Positions 8,014 through 17,074 of a stretch of 64,000 nucleotides of DNA are shown here, piece after piece; the stretch's first letter is position 1; every line of letters begins with the position of its first letter. The position numbers were made by a program, and so were the translations under genes. Origin of the DNA: Trinickia sp. Y13 (GTDB lineage: Bacteria > Pseudomonadota > Gammaproteobacteria > Burkholderiales > Burkholderiaceae); the NCBI RefSeq assembly GCF_029522115.1, contig NZ_JAKWFK010000007.1:62001-126000 (forward strand). The letters run 5' to 3'. Below the pieces are notes generated by a model. It was not told the DNA's origin. It did not search any database and saw nothing but the letters and a program-made list of their open reading frames with translations.

Positions 8014-9213
8014 TTAAACGATGCCCAGCGAGCGGCCCACGCGCGTGAAGGCATTCACGGCGCGATCGATGTGCTCGGTTGTGTGCGCCGCGCTCATCTG
8101 CGTACGGATGCGCGCACGTCCTTTCGGAACCACCGGGTACGAAAACCCGGTGACGTAGACCCCTTCCTGCAGCAATGCGTCGGCCATGCGCGAGGCGACC
8201 GACGCATCGCCCAGCATGACCGGGATGATGGGATGTTGTCCCGGCACGAGCGTGAATCCGGCCTTGCTCATCGCCTCCCGAAAATGCTCACCGTTGGCCC
8301 GCACTCGACGGCGCAGGCGGTCGCCTTCGTCGCTTGCGAGCAGTTCGAGCACGCGCAAAGAGGCTGCGGCGATGCTCGGCGTGAGCGTGTTCGAGAACAG
8401 GTACGGCCGCGAACGCTGGCGCAGCAGCTCGACGATTTCGCGGCGGGCCGCCACATAGCCGCCCGATGCGCCGCCGAGCGCTTTGCCTAGCGTGCCGGTG
8501 ACGATGTCGACGCGACCTTCCACGCCACAGAATTCGGGGGTGCCGCGCCCATGTTCGCCAATGAAGCCGACGGCATGCGAATCGTCGACCATCACGAGCG
8601 CGCCGTAACGGTCCGCCAAATCGCAAATGCCGGCGAGATTGGCGATGATCCCGTCCATCGAGAACACGCCATCGGTCGCGATGAGCTTGAAGCGCGCACC
8701 GGCCGCATCGGCCTCGCGCAGCTTCGCTTCGAGATCGCCGAGATCGTTGTTCTTGTAGCGGTAGCGCTTTGCCTTCGACAATCGAATCCCGTCGATGATG
8801 CTGGCATGATTGAGTTCGTCGCTGATGATCGCGTCGGTCTCGTCGGTCAGCGTTTCGAACAGCCCTCCGTTGGCATCGAAGCAGCTCGAATACAGGATGC
8901 AATCTTCGGTGCGCAAGAACGCAGAGAGTTCACGTTCGAGATCTTTGTGGACCGTCTGCGTGCCGCAAATGAAGCGCACCGACGCCATGCCGAAACCGTC
9001 TTGGTCCAGCCCTTCTTTCGCCGCGGCAATGAGACGAGCGTCGTTGGCCAGCCCCAGATAGTTGTTCGCGCAGAAATTGAGCACATCCTCGCCCCCCGCC
9101 AGACGCACTTGCGCCGACTGCGGGCTCGCGATGACGCGTTCGGATTTGTAAAAACCGTCGGCGCGGATCTGATCGATCGTGCCGCGCAAATGGGCGAGGA
9201 AGGTGTCGCGCAT
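8014..9213 (-). CDS. kbl: 2-amino-3-ketobutyrate coenzyme A ligase (glycine C-acetyltransferase)
   Basis: 399 residues, the standard Kbl length, from the ATG at 9213 ([20 protein letters not shown]). It cleaves 2-amino-3-ketobutyrate with CoA to glycine and acetyl-CoA. It belongs to the alpha-oxoamine synthase PLP family: [13 protein letters not shown] near the start, [15 protein letters not shown] in the cofactor site, and [18 protein letters not shown] with the PLP lysine. It is the first gene of the kbl-tdh operon and is divergent from an XRE-cupin regulator, with operator-like palindromes between them. Confidence 0.97.
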   Translation of the reverse strand: MRDTFLAHLRGTIDQIRADGFYKSERVIASPQSAQVRLAGGEDVLNFCANNYLGLANDARLIAAAKEGLDQDGFGMASVRFICGTQTVHKDLERELSAFLRTEDCILYSSCFDANGGLFETLTDETDAIISDELNHASIIDGIRLSKAKRYRYKNNDLGDLEAKLREADAAGARFKLIATDGVFSMDGIIANLAGICDLADRYGALVMVDDSHAVGFIGEHGRGTPEFCGVEGRVDIVTGTLGKALGGASGGYVAARREIVELLRQRSRPYLFSNTLTPSIAAASLRVLELLASDEGDRLRRRVRANGEHFREAMSKAGFTLVPGQHPIIPVMLGDASVASRMADALLQEGVYVTGFSYPVVPKGRARIRTQMSAAHTTEHIDRAVNAFTRVGRSLGIV

Positions 9214-9290
9214 GGGTTCGCTCCTGGCGGAAAGGGCGCCGCTCGCACCGGATGGCGGACGATGCGGCCGTCTATAGCTGTTATAGTCGG

Positions 9291-9347
9291 TTGTCCGGTC
9301 ATACCGAACAATTCCAGTTTTTCGAACCAAAGTTCGATATAGCGAAC
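9291..9347. promoter_or_regulatory. pair of related palindromes, probable operators for the XRE-cupin regulator
   Basis: Two similar inverted repeats lie between kbl and the regulator. The first, 9291-9311, is TTGT-CCGGT-CAT-ACCG-AACAA with one mismatch between arms. The second, 9332-9347, is GTTCG-ATATAG-CGAAC with perfect 5-bp arms. Read on the minus strand both fit TTGTTCG[CG]TAT[AG]. Their centres are about 38 bases apart. The match between copies and the position in the divergent promoter support an operator pair for the adjacent regulator. Confidence 0.6.
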
Positions 9348-9370
9348 AACTTTAAGCGATCGGAATTCAA

Positions 9371-9985
9371 ATGGCAAGCTCCGCGACCCGGCGCACGGCG
9401 TCTCCGCCTGCGCCCGCCACGCCCGCGCAGACCCTGGCGCCGCCGCGCGTCGGCGAGCAAATTCAGCGGCTACGCATGGAGCGGAAATTGACGCTCGATG
9501 ACCTCTCGCGCGCGGCGGGCGTATCGAAATCGATGCTTTCCGAAATCGAGCGCGACAAAGCGAATCCGACCATTGCCGTGGCATGGCGGCTGACCAACGC
9601 GCTCGGCGTGAGTCTCGACCAATTGTTCGCGTCCCAGCGGGAGCACGAAACGATCGCCGTCAGCGGGCCGCACGACATCCCGACGCTCGATGGGCACGAC
9701 GCGAAGTACCAGCTGCGCGTTTGGGGCCCCATCGAATTGGCGGGGAAGTTCGAGTGGTACGAATTGACGTTGCAGCCCGGCGGTGCGCTCGTGTCGAATG
9801 CGCACGAGCCCGGCACCCGCGAGCATTTGACAGTGCTCGGCGGTTCGATCGAAGTCGAGGCCGATGGCGAGAGAAAGCGCCTCAAAACGGCCGATACCGC
9901 GCGCTACCAAGCCGACGTGCCGCACGCCATACGCAACGCCGGCAAGACCGAGGCAAAAGCGCTGTTGATCGTCATCCACGGCTAG
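9371..9985 (+). CDS. XRE-family regulator with C-terminal cupin domain
   Basis: 204 residues. A Pro/Ala-rich N-terminal tail is followed by an XRE helix-turn-helix at about residues 27-85 (GEQIQRLRMERKLTLDDLSRAAGVSKSMLSEIERDKANPTI) and a cupin_2 beta barrel at about 115-200 (TLQPGGALVSNAHEPGTREHLTVLGGSIEV). This two-domain type usually senses a small metabolite through the cupin and represses or activates an adjacent catabolic operon; here that is kbl-tdh, so an amino acid or related compound is a reasonable but unproven ligand. Confidence 0.9.
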   Translation: MASSATRRTASPPAPATPAQTLAPPRVGEQIQRLRMERKLTLDDLSRAAGVSKSMLSEIERDKANPTIAVAWRLTNALGVSLDQLFASQREHETIAVSGPHDIPTLDGHDAKYQLRVWGPIELAGKFEWYELTLQPGGALVSNAHEPGTREHLTVLGGSIEVEADGERKRLKTADTARYQADVPHAIRNAGKTEAKALLIVIHG

Positions 9986-10027
9986 CCACGCAGTGCGTGC
10001 CGCCACCTGTGCGCACCGGACAAAGTA

Positions 10028-10043
10028 CTGTATATTTCCACAG
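10028..10043. promoter_or_regulatory. LexA-like (SOS) box
   Basis: CTGTATATTTCCACAG contains CTGT-N8-ACAG, the invariant core of the LexA box of enterobacteria and betaproteobacteria, extended outward as TACTGT...ACAGTA. It ends 25 bases before the ATG of the downstream small gene, a normal place for repression. Confidence 0.55.
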
Positions 10044-10068
10044 TATCTCGATATCCCGGAGAGCGGCT

Positions 10069-10443
10069 ATGACCGAACGCGATCTCGCCGCGCTGACCTT
10101 TCAGGGCGCGGCGCGCGACCTCGAACACATCGTCCGTCATATCGCGGCGCGCTATATCGTGCAAGGCGTGCCGCTGAGTTGGCGCTTGCTGCACGCAATC
10201 GAAGCGGAAGCGCTGGCGGACCTCGGCTTTGCCGGTCGACACGATCCTTTCGTGCTCGACCTATTCAAACGCCCGGAACACATGATCTACCCCGAAACGG
10301 ACGATCCGGCCACGTTCGGTAAATCGAACGCGTTGCCTGCTGCGTTCGCTTTCGCGGTTGCGGCTTACGAAGAGGCGCAAGCGGAACAAACTGCTCAAAC
10401 GCCGCTCGGTCAAAACCGCGGGCAAAGGCCCCGGCTGGCATGA
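10069..10443 (+). CDS. unrecognised 124-residue protein, possibly SOS-controlled
   Basis: 124 residues from the ATG at 10069, preceded by CGGAGAG. No domain is recognised. The protein has helical stretches (MTERDLAALTFQGAARDLEHIVRHIAARYIVQGVPLSWRLL) and a low-complexity polar tail. A LexA-like box directly upstream suggests induction by DNA damage. Two minus-strand iterons follow its stop codon. Coding status rests on the ribosome-binding site, the promoter context and GC-rich codon usage. Confidence 0.65.
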   Translation: MTERDLAALTFQGAARDLEHIVRHIAARYIVQGVPLSWRLLHAIEAEALADLGFAGRHDPFVLDLFKRPEHMIYPETDDPATFGKSNALPAAFAFAVAAYEEAQAEQTAQTPLGQNRGQRPRLA

Positions 10444-10456
10444 AGCGGGAAAACCG

Positions 10457-10497
10457 TCCCGCAAGAGCTCACCTTTGACATCCCGAATTTCCTCACC
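10457..10497 (-). repeat. two inverted origin-type iterons
   Basis: On the minus strand 10457-10473 reads GGTGAGCTCTTGCGGGA and 10481-10497 reads GGTGAGGAAATTCGGGA. Both fit GGTGAG-N6-CGGGA and are separated by 7 bases. They are opposite in direction to the 13 main-array iterons and lie on the other side of the KfrA-like gene, just beyond its 3' end. Confidence 0.7.
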
Positions 10498-10538
10498 ATG
10501 AGGCGAATGCAGCGATGCTTCGTTGAAAAAGCCACCGC

Positions 10539-11744
10539 TTAAGCTGGCGAACCGGTGCGCTGCGGGTGCATAAAGTGGGTCACGGCTTCTAGGCGCGACC
10601 GCTTCGCTCCAGAGGAGTGCTCGCATTCCGGGCACGACAGCTCGTATCCATCGCCGTCTCGCGCCAGTTCGGGTTCGCCGTCGGCGCATTTGGGGCAATG
10701 AGACGGGAGTTCGATATGCGCATCCAATGCAGTGCCGAGCGAAGCGAAGTCGGCGTCCGCAAATCGCCCCGCCTGTGCCCACGAGCGGATGAGGCCGGTC
10801 ACCTCGGGGGAAAGTGCGCCTCGTTCTCGAGCTGCCGCCAGCTCTCGCGTTAGCGCATCGATTTCGTCGGATTGCTCGCGCGTTTGCGCTTCGAGCCGGT
10901 CGCCGCGGCTTTTGGCGGCGCTCAATTGCTGAATGAAGTCGAACTCTTTGCGGCTTGCGTCGCGAATGCCGGCTTGATAGGTGCTGGCCATGCTGCGCAG
11001 GGAATCGAGTTCGACGAGCATCGGCTTGACGCGGCGTTCGGCTTCCGCGATTGCGTCCTTGATTTGGTTGGCGTAATGCTCGGTGCTAACACGCAGCTCT
11101 TGATGAAGGGCCTCGATGCGTTCGTGCAACGAGGCGTTCGTTGCCTGTTCGGTCTCCAGACGCTGCTCGAGCCGCGACTTTTCCATTTCGAGCCGCGCGA
11201 CCGTTGCGCGTAAGACATCGTCCTCGCTCACGCGCAGTGCTGCGGACGCGCCGATCTGCGCTTCCAGTTCGCGCACACGAGTGAGCGCAACCTCGGCGCG
11301 CGTCTCAGCGCGTTGCCAGGCATCGTGCGCGGTTTCTTGACGAATCTGGGCTTCTCGCAGCGCGCTGGTGGTTCGATCGAGGGCTTCCGACGCGTGGCGG
11401 CGCTCCTCGTCGAATCTTTGTCCGGCTGCCGACACAGCGTTTTCGTACAATGCCCCCAGCAATTCGCCCGCTTTTTCTTCCAACGATGGCGGAATCGCGC
11501 CGCCACCGATACGCACGCGCGACGCATCGCGGATGCGTTCCCAGAAATGATCGATATCTTTTGGGATGTCGCTGGCGCTGCCGGTTTGGGTCAGTTCGCG
11601 GACAGCGGCGCTCGAGGGCCTGATGCCAAGATCAAAAAACAAGCGCTTGCAGGCATGCAGCGACAATTCGCGACGATGGGCGCCGCTTGTCCGCAACGAT
11701 TCGAGCTCTTGCCGGATGGCGTTGCGTTCCTCGTCGATGTTCAT
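10539..11744 (-). CDS. KfrA-like DNA-binding coiled-coil protein
   Basis: 401 residues from the ATG at 11744 (MNIDEERNAIRQELESLR). The N-terminal ~100 residues resemble the KfrA_N plasmid replication-region DNA-binding domain. Residues about 110-330 form a long coiled coil rich in Glu, Arg and Ala. A C-terminal CPKC...CPEC pair suggests a zinc ribbon. KfrA proteins of plasmids bind operators near the replication module and help partitioning or regulate replication genes. Its position beside an iteron origin with repB-parB-parA fits that role. The zinc ribbon is unusual relative to the KfrA proteins I know. Confidence 0.75.
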   Translation of the reverse strand: MNIDEERNAIRQELESLRTSGAHRRELSLHACKRLFFDLGIRPSSAAVRELTQTGSASDIPKDIDHFWERIRDASRVRIGGGAIPPSLEEKAGELLGALYENAVSAAGQRFDEERRHASEALDRTTSALREAQIRQETAHDAWQRAETRAEVALTRVRELEAQIGASAALRVSEDDVLRATVARLEMEKSRLEQRLETEQATNASLHERIEALHQELRVSTEHYANQIKDAIAEAERRVKPMLVELDSLRSMASTYQAGIRDASRKEFDFIQQLSAAKSRGDRLEAQTREQSDEIDALTRELAAARERGALSPEVTGLIRSWAQAGRFADADFASLGTALDAHIELPSHCPKCADGEPELARDGDGYELSCPECEHSSGAKRSRLEAVTHFMHPQRTGSPA

Positions 11745-13566
11745 AGCCAGCTCGCAATGATCTGAAATGTAGCAATAATAACGGAACACGTATCAAAAAG
11801 TACGATTTTGAGCGCGTCAGATATGTGTGCTTGCATCGGGTTGGAAAAGTGTCTTAGCTATGCCACGGAGAGTTTCCCTGTAGGGGTGTTCCGTGAAACA
11901 AAGCGAGGAATCTAGTAGAAGCTATTGATTTTACTGTGAATTGTCGGTCGTAGCCTTGATCACGCCGTGTTTCACGGGACGGAACCGTTTTTAGAGCGCC
12001 GTATGTCTCTAGGCGCACAGCATTGTCTTGAGAGTCATTGAAGTAAACACCCTTGAACCCTTGTTAAAAACGTTAACGCCACGGCAAACCCTTACCAGCA
12101 AAGGCTTTCAGGGCGGTTCAGTGAAGCTTTACGGGAGAGGAGGTGAGCCGGGACGGGAGCTATCCGTGATGAGGTTCGGGGAGGAGAGTGAGCCGGAGCA
12201 GGAAGCAATGTGAGGGGATTCAGGGGGATGCCGTCTTGCGTGGAATCGGTGCAGTGAGGTTTTGCGGGAGACGTCAGGCCCGTGAGCTAGATGGGGTGGC
12301 GAGGGATGCCACTCACCCAATCGAGCGAAGGTGAGACTTTTCGGGTCCTGTTAAAACGGCAAGATTCATCGTCATTTGCGCCGCTGACAAGGAGTGGGTG
12401 AGAGGCTGCGGGACAAATCGCGCTCGATAAGTGAGTCTTTCCGGGAAAACCCGGCCTTTTTGACACATGTGCAGACCAAAGGTGAGCTTTCTCGGGACCT
12501 GGCCACGGGCGCGTGCGGCGATTGTCGCGAGCCCCCGCCCGCGGCTGCGCTCGAAATTGCATTGAGGTGAGGTTTTGCGGGAGCGGCAGTCGCCACATCT
12601 CGCTTCAGTGAAATCGCGGTTTCGCCTCTCGCGGTGGTGAGGTTTTTCGGGATTGCGATATTCCGTCGAAATCCGGCTCCGAGTGAAGTTAGTCGCCACT
12701 TCCCGCGAGACATGCGCTGGAACTGCATGGTGAGAGCGCTCCGGAACCATTTGGATCTGCCAAAGGTGAGTGTTTGCGGGGGGCGGGGAGGATTCGCACG
12801 TGAGCGCGCCGGGGAATGCACAGCCGTGGATAAGGTGAGGCCTTACGGGACCTGGGCGCGCTTCATGCAGGGCGACCCATGGCGACGCTAAGTATCGGAT
12901 CTGCTTAGGAAATATCTTTCCGATTCGGTTCAGGTGAGGTTTTGCGGGAGCAGCGGGCGGCCGATGAGTTGCCCGGTTTGCACGGCCCGTTGGCCCCTTA
13001 GGTGAGAATTTTCGGGACTTGATTGCCGCTCCGCGGTGCCGGGCAAGCGGTGGAATCGGCAAGCACTCGGCCTTCCGTCTAGCTGCAAGGTGAGCTTATT
13101 CGGGATCCGTGGCGCGATGCCTCCCTTGGATACTCTTCGGCTTGCGAGCACTCCCGGTACGCAGGCCCTGCTCTCGTGGCGGGTTCATGGCCCGACGAAC
13201 CAACCCATTCGCGTGAATGGCGCGTCGTTCGAACAGTCCGTACGCGCTATGCAGCGAGGGGCCGATGGTCTTTGGTTATCGGTCGAATCCACGTAGCGAA
13301 ATTGCGACATTTGGCACGGTGAGCCGATACAGGAGGCATCGCTGCCCCTACTCGGCGAGGCGCAAAAGAGCGCGATTCGCGTGGACGCAGATCCGGCAAA
13401 GAAACGAAGCGCGCGCCGGGTTTGATCATTGGTGAGGCCTTACGGGAGCGCAGCGAGGTGAGTCGCCGTCGAGAACCGCGTTTCACCGGCAAGGGTGAGA
13501 GTGTGGTTGTAGACGCCCATCACCGCACTCTGTATCCTGTCGGAAAATTTCCTTCACGACCGATGC
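11745..13566. other. replication origin region of the replicon
   Basis: This 1.8-kb stretch has no convincing gene. It lies between the KfrA-like gene and repB. The left part (11745-12110) is richer in A and T than its surroundings and contains an imperfect inverted repeat around TGTTTCACGG. The right part carries 13 same-strand iterons and several degenerate ones. A near-DnaA box, CGTGGATAA (one mismatch to TGTGGATAA), at 12825-12833 directly abuts the iteron at 12834. Together with the adjacent initiator gene this is best read as the origin; the exact melting site cannot be fixed from sequence alone. Confidence 0.8.
12120..13447 (+). repeat. array of 13 iterons, consensus GGTGAGNNTTTNCGGGA
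   Basis: Clear 17-bp copies start at 12120, 12253, 12330, 12430, 12481, 12566, 12636, 12765, 12834, 12933, 13001, 13089 and 13431, all on the plus strand. Degenerate copies start at 12729 and 13318. Spacing is irregular (about 50 to 130 bases in the core), unlike the tight tandem iterons of many plasmids. The six central bases vary but keep a T-rich core. These are the likely binding sites of the RepB-type initiator encoded just downstream. Confidence 0.85.
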
Positions 13567-14925
13567 ATGGCAACGAAGCGCGCGAAGAAAACCGATGTGG
13601 TGAGTCCAAGCTCCGCTGAATTGCGAAAGGCCGTCGAAGCGATCGCCATTCAGCCCAAGAGCGGCAAGATCACGCTCCTTACACGAAAGTTGTTCAACGT
13701 GTTGCTGGCCGTTGCGCAGCAGGCGGACGAGTCCGGCGACACCTACCGCGCCTTGCTGTCGGACATCGTCGCCAATTCGGCGTTCGATTCCAACGATACC
13801 GCCCTGGTGAAAGAGCACCTGCGGCGGATGGTGTCTGTGCAAGTCGAGTGGAGCCAAGGCACTTCGAGCCAAAAGCCTGGCCGCAAATGGGGCATTTCGA
13901 CGCTGATCGCCGATGCCGAAATTCTGGAAGACCCCGCTACGCGGCGGGTCTGGGTCGAGTTCTCGTTTGCGCCGAAGATCAAGAAAAAGCTGCTCGACCC
14001 CGTGCAGTATGCGCGACTGAGCTTGCAGTTTCAGAGTCAACTGCGCAGCAGCGCGGGGCTGGCGTTGTATGAGATCTGCGTGCGTTATCTGACCAATCCC
14101 AGTCATCTGACGATGCGCGAGTCGTGGGCGTGGTGGCGGCCCATCCTCTCCGGCACGCCGGACACCGAGGCGGGCGACGAGGCGAAGCGCGAATACAAAT
14201 ATTTCAAGCGTGATTATCTGCGGCCTGCCATCGCGGAAGTGAACGCCGTGACCAACATCTTCGTGGAACTCATCGAGCACCGCGAAGGCCGGCGCGTCGC
14301 GGAAATTCAATTCCGCGTGACCGAGCGCAAACAGCCGATGCTCGCGTTGGACGAGCATCCGAACGTATTCGACAGCACGCTGATCGACCGGATGGTCAAG
14401 ATCGGAATTCCGCTGAAGGAGGCACAGGGCCTTTACGCCGATAGCGAGGAGAACCGCATCCGCGCTGCGTTGCAAATGACGGAGCAGCGCATGCGCAGCG
14501 CCTCGCTGCCACCCGTTCGCAGCGCGCCCGCCCTCTTCAAGGACGCGCTCAAGAAAGGTTATGCCCCGCCCGTGGACTTGGTAGAGCAGCCGCCTAGCGG
14601 GACCGTCAAGGGGCTATCGGGCACCGTGCCGGCCGACGAGCTCAAAGCACGGCTGCTGGACGAATATGCCGCGTACCGGCGGAAAGAGGCGCGTTCGCTC
14701 TACGAAGAGCAAGGTGAGTCGGAACAGGAGCTCGCCAGGCAATCGTTCGAAGAGGATATGCTGCCGCAGTTGGGTTCTCACCTACGAGAGGATTGGCGTC
14801 GTCGCGGCCTGAGTTCCAAGCTCGGCGAGACGGCTTTCTTCGACTGGCTGGCACGTAAAACCTGGGGCGAACCCACCGATGGGGATTTGCTCGCCTTCAC
14901 GTTGAGCCATTCGCGGGCGGCCTGA
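13567..14925 (+). CDS. repB: RepB-type replication initiator
   Basis: 452 residues. The N-terminal half (LRKAVEAIAIQPKSGKITLLTRKLFNVLLAVAQQ ... YARLSLQFQSQLRSSAGLALYEICVRYL) is the initiator Rep_3-type winged-helix region that binds iterons; KYFKRDYLRPAIAEVNAVTNIFVELIEHREGRRVAEIQFRV is the second winged helix. A longer C-terminal extension is typical of Burkholderia secondary-replicon initiators. It is transcribed away from the iteron array and toward the convergent parAB operon, as expected for the initiator of this replicon. Confidence 0.88.
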   Translation: MATKRAKKTDVVSPSSAELRKAVEAIAIQPKSGKITLLTRKLFNVLLAVAQQADESGDTYRALLSDIVANSAFDSNDTALVKEHLRRMVSVQVEWSQGTSSQKPGRKWGISTLIADAEILEDPATRRVWVEFSFAPKIKKKLLDPVQYARLSLQFQSQLRSSAGLALYEICVRYLTNPSHLTMRESWAWWRPILSGTPDTEAGDEAKREYKYFKRDYLRPAIAEVNAVTNIFVELIEHREGRRVAEIQFRVTERKQPMLALDEHPNVFDSTLIDRMVKIGIPLKEAQGLYADSEENRIRAALQMTEQRMRSASLPPVRSAPALFKDALKKGYAPPVDLVEQPPSGTVKGLSGTVPADELKARLLDEYAAYRRKEARSLYEEQGESEQELARQSFEEDMLPQLGSHLREDWRRRGLSSKLGETAFFDWLARKTWGEPTDGDLLAFTLSHSRAA

Positions 14926-15211
14926 GAGGGGCTTTGCCCGAGAACGCGATCCTCGGTTCTCCACGCTGGAGCGACGCTTGTCGTCGCTCGGCGCCTCGAT
15001 TTCCATACTGAAGTATCTGCGTTGCGGCGGCGCGATGATGACGGCGCTTGCCGCCGCTTGCGCCGTGCCTTCGATATCTTTCAAATGAGTGGCAACGCGG
15101 GCTTGCTCAGGCGTGCTCCGCGTTGCGCCAGCTTGACGGTGATGCGGGTGGCGAGATGCACATGCCGGCGGGCCTCGTCACATGGGGGCGCTGGCGTGCG
15201 CTCCCAGAGGC

Positions 15212-16273
15212 TCAGCTCGATTGCAGTATTTGTTCGATGCGCCGCAGAATCTCGTCGCGCTTATCACGGGACAAACCGCGCAGTCGCAATTCGAGCCGGT
15301 CGTCGCCGTAGGATTTGAGATCCCCCACGGCCACGCCTTCCAGTTTGATCTCCATTCGCTGCGCGTAGCGTTGGCGCGTGGCCGGCTTGACGTCGTCCTG
15401 CGAATTCGCGCGCCCCTTCACGATATCGGCCACCTGCCGTGTGCTCAAATCGTCAGCAACGATGCGGTTGATCAAGCGTAGCGTGGCATCGACCCCGCGA
15501 GCCGAGAAATAGCGGCCCACCTGATATGCCATGTTGGAGCCAAAGCGATCGGGGCGCGCGACCATTTCCTGCATGATCGATTCCGGAAGCTTGGCGAGCG
15601 ATAGCGCCACGGCCACCGTCGATTCGTCGAGCCCCAAGTGCTCGGCCAATTCTTTCTGACTTTGGAAGTGCTTTTCGTCGAGGAATCGCCGCCAGACGAT
15701 CGCGTTGTCAAACACGGTCTGGGAATCACGTTGAACGTTAAGGTCGTAACCGAGCTTATAGCTTTCAATTCCGACGGGAAGATCGACCACGACCGCTTTG
15801 ACGGTCTCCTTGTTCGCTTCCTTCAAGGCGCGTACGCGCCGGCCGCCATCGCTGACAAAGTACGACCCCGGATTACCGTAATCGGGAATGACGTGGATGG
15901 CTTGCTGCTGGCCCTGCTTTGCGAGGTTGACAGCCAGTTCTGCGATCGACGCCTTTAGATAAAAATGGCGTGGATTGAACGGGCTGGGCTTGATAGCCCG
16001 CAAATCGAGTTCGATCACCTGCCCGGGGTTGTAATTATTTGACAGACGCCATACGCGATAGTCGTTCGATTCATTTGCATGGTGCGAGTCGGTCGACGAC
16101 GTGACGGAATGAAGAACCGCCTCACCCCGCGCCGGCGTGGTCTTGACCGATGCCTTCGCGTCGCCTTGCACGATGTCGTCTATCGCGTTGAGCCGATCGA
16201 GGGCCGTGCGCTTCTCGCTGCTCGTGGTATCGGGGCGCGCCTGGAAGCCTTTTGCCAACTGGGAGGGTTTCAT
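15212..16273 (-). CDS. parB: ParB/Spo0J-family partition protein
   Basis: 353 residues. The N-terminal ParB domain begins near residue 85 (VIELDLRAIKPSPFNPRHF) and includes the nucleotide-binding signature FVSDGGRRVRALKEAN (GGRRxRA, about residue 140). The central helix-turn-helix is QKELAEHLGLDESTVAVALSLAKLPESI (about 205-235), followed by a C-terminal dimerisation part. It binds parS and, with ParA, segregates the replicon. It lies 24 bases downstream of parA, with one parS site inside that gap. Confidence 0.95.
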   Translation of the reverse strand: MKPSQLAKGFQARPDTTSSEKRTALDRLNAIDDIVQGDAKASVKTTPARGEAVLHSVTSSTDSHHANESNDYRVWRLSNNYNPGQVIELDLRAIKPSPFNPRHFYLKASIAELAVNLAKQGQQQAIHVIPDYGNPGSYFVSDGGRRVRALKEANKETVKAVVVDLPVGIESYKLGYDLNVQRDSQTVFDNAIVWRRFLDEKHFQSQKELAEHLGLDESTVAVALSLAKLPESIMQEMVARPDRFGSNMAYQVGRYFSARGVDATLRLINRIVADDLSTRQVADIVKGRANSQDDVKPATRQRYAQRMEIKLEGVAVGDLKSYGDDRLELRLRGLSRDKRDEILRRIEQILQSS

Positions 16274-16281
16274 TGAGGGTC

Positions 16282-16297
16282 CTTTATGCGCATAAAG
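16282..16297. promoter_or_regulatory. parS: parS site between parA and parB
   Basis: CTTTATGCGCATAAAG is a perfect 16-bp palindrome directly adjacent to the parA stop codon and just upstream of parB. It is one of three copies in 1.4 kb and matches, apart from its outermost base pair, the palindrome I recall for chromosome 2 of Burkholderia. Confidence 0.85.
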
Positions 16298-16960
16298 TCA
16301 GGGGAGCATCGAGGCGATTTCCGCCGCGCACGCTCGAATCTCGGCCGCGGCGAGCTTTGCACCGCGGTCATTCATTTGCAGTACCGTTTGACCGAGAGCC
16401 ATTGCCTGCTTGTACGCTTCTCGCGTCGGAATCTGTGTTTTGAGAAGCGGAAACCCAAGGTCCTCGAGTGCACGTTTGAGTTCGCGAGTCAGCATGCGCT
16501 TCTCTTCGGTCTTGTTCAGTAGGAAGACCGCACGAAGGTCCTCGTTCATCACTTGGGCCTGTTGAACGAGTTTCACCAAGCCAACGCTCGACCAATAGTC
16601 GGCGGGAGATGACGACGTAGGAATCACGGCGACGGAGGCCGCCAAGAGGACAACGCCCGACACTTTTTCGGTAATCGAAGGTGGACAGTCGACCACGATC
16701 ACGTCGTAGTCACCGATGAACTTTTTGATCTCACGGTGAATCTGGCCGCCGGCTTCGGAGAGGTTGACGACCGGAAAAGGAATACCTGAATCGCCGTCTG
16801 CCGAGGCGCTCGCCCAGTGGACCAAGGTGTTCTGCCCATCGGCGTCGACCACGAGGACGCGTTTTCCTTTTTCATGGAAAGCCGCACCCAGATGCATCGC
16901 GATGGTGCTTTTGCCCACCCCGCCCTTCTGTTGAGTTACCGCGACGATTTCGGCTGCCAA
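16298..16960 (-). CDS. parA: ParA partition ATPase
   Basis: 220 residues, a short ParA without an N-terminal DNA-binding domain. The deviant Walker A motif is QQKGGVGKSTIAMHL (residues about 10-24), Walker B is DVIVVDCPPS and the conserved switch includes ASVAVIPTSSSPADYWS. It is a nucleoid-associated ATPase that moves ParB-parS complexes. The gene heads the parA-parB operon, with parS sites on both sides. Confidence 0.95.
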   Translation of the reverse strand: MAAEIVAVTQQKGGVGKSTIAMHLGAAFHEKGKRVLVVDADGQNTLVHWASASADGDSGIPFPVVNLSEAGGQIHREIKKFIGDYDVIVVDCPPSITEKVSGVVLLAASVAVIPTSSSPADYWSSVGLVKLVQQAQVMNEDLRAVFLLNKTEEKRMLTRELKRALEDLGFPLLKTQIPTREAYKQAMALGQTVLQMNDRGAKLAAAEIRACAAEIASMLP

Positions 16961-17058
16961 TTTTTTAGCTCCTTAACAGATCGACGAATTCTACCTTGTA
17001 AATTTTGAATTTCAATGTTTTCGTCGTTATCTCGCCACGATTTAGCCATTCGGACAAT

Positions 17059-17074
17059 GTTTATGCGCATAAAG
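17059..17074. promoter_or_regulatory. parS: parS site upstream of parA
   Basis: GTTTATGCGCATAAAG, palindromic except for the outermost base pair. It lies about 100 bases upstream of the parA start, where ParB binding could also autoregulate the operon. Confidence 0.85.

Noticed and set aside
11884-11990. GTTCCGTGAAAC and GTTTCACGGGAC sequences as chromosome-1-type parS sites
   Set aside because: Neither matches the 14-16 bp GTTNCACGTGAAAC palindrome; they form only a loose inverted repeat with each other. The real parS sites here are of another type.
12141-13334. Additional GGTGAG occurrences (near 12142, 13318, 13494) as iterons
   Set aside because: They lack one or more conserved bases of the CGGGA end; 12729 and 13318 are mentioned only as degenerate copies.
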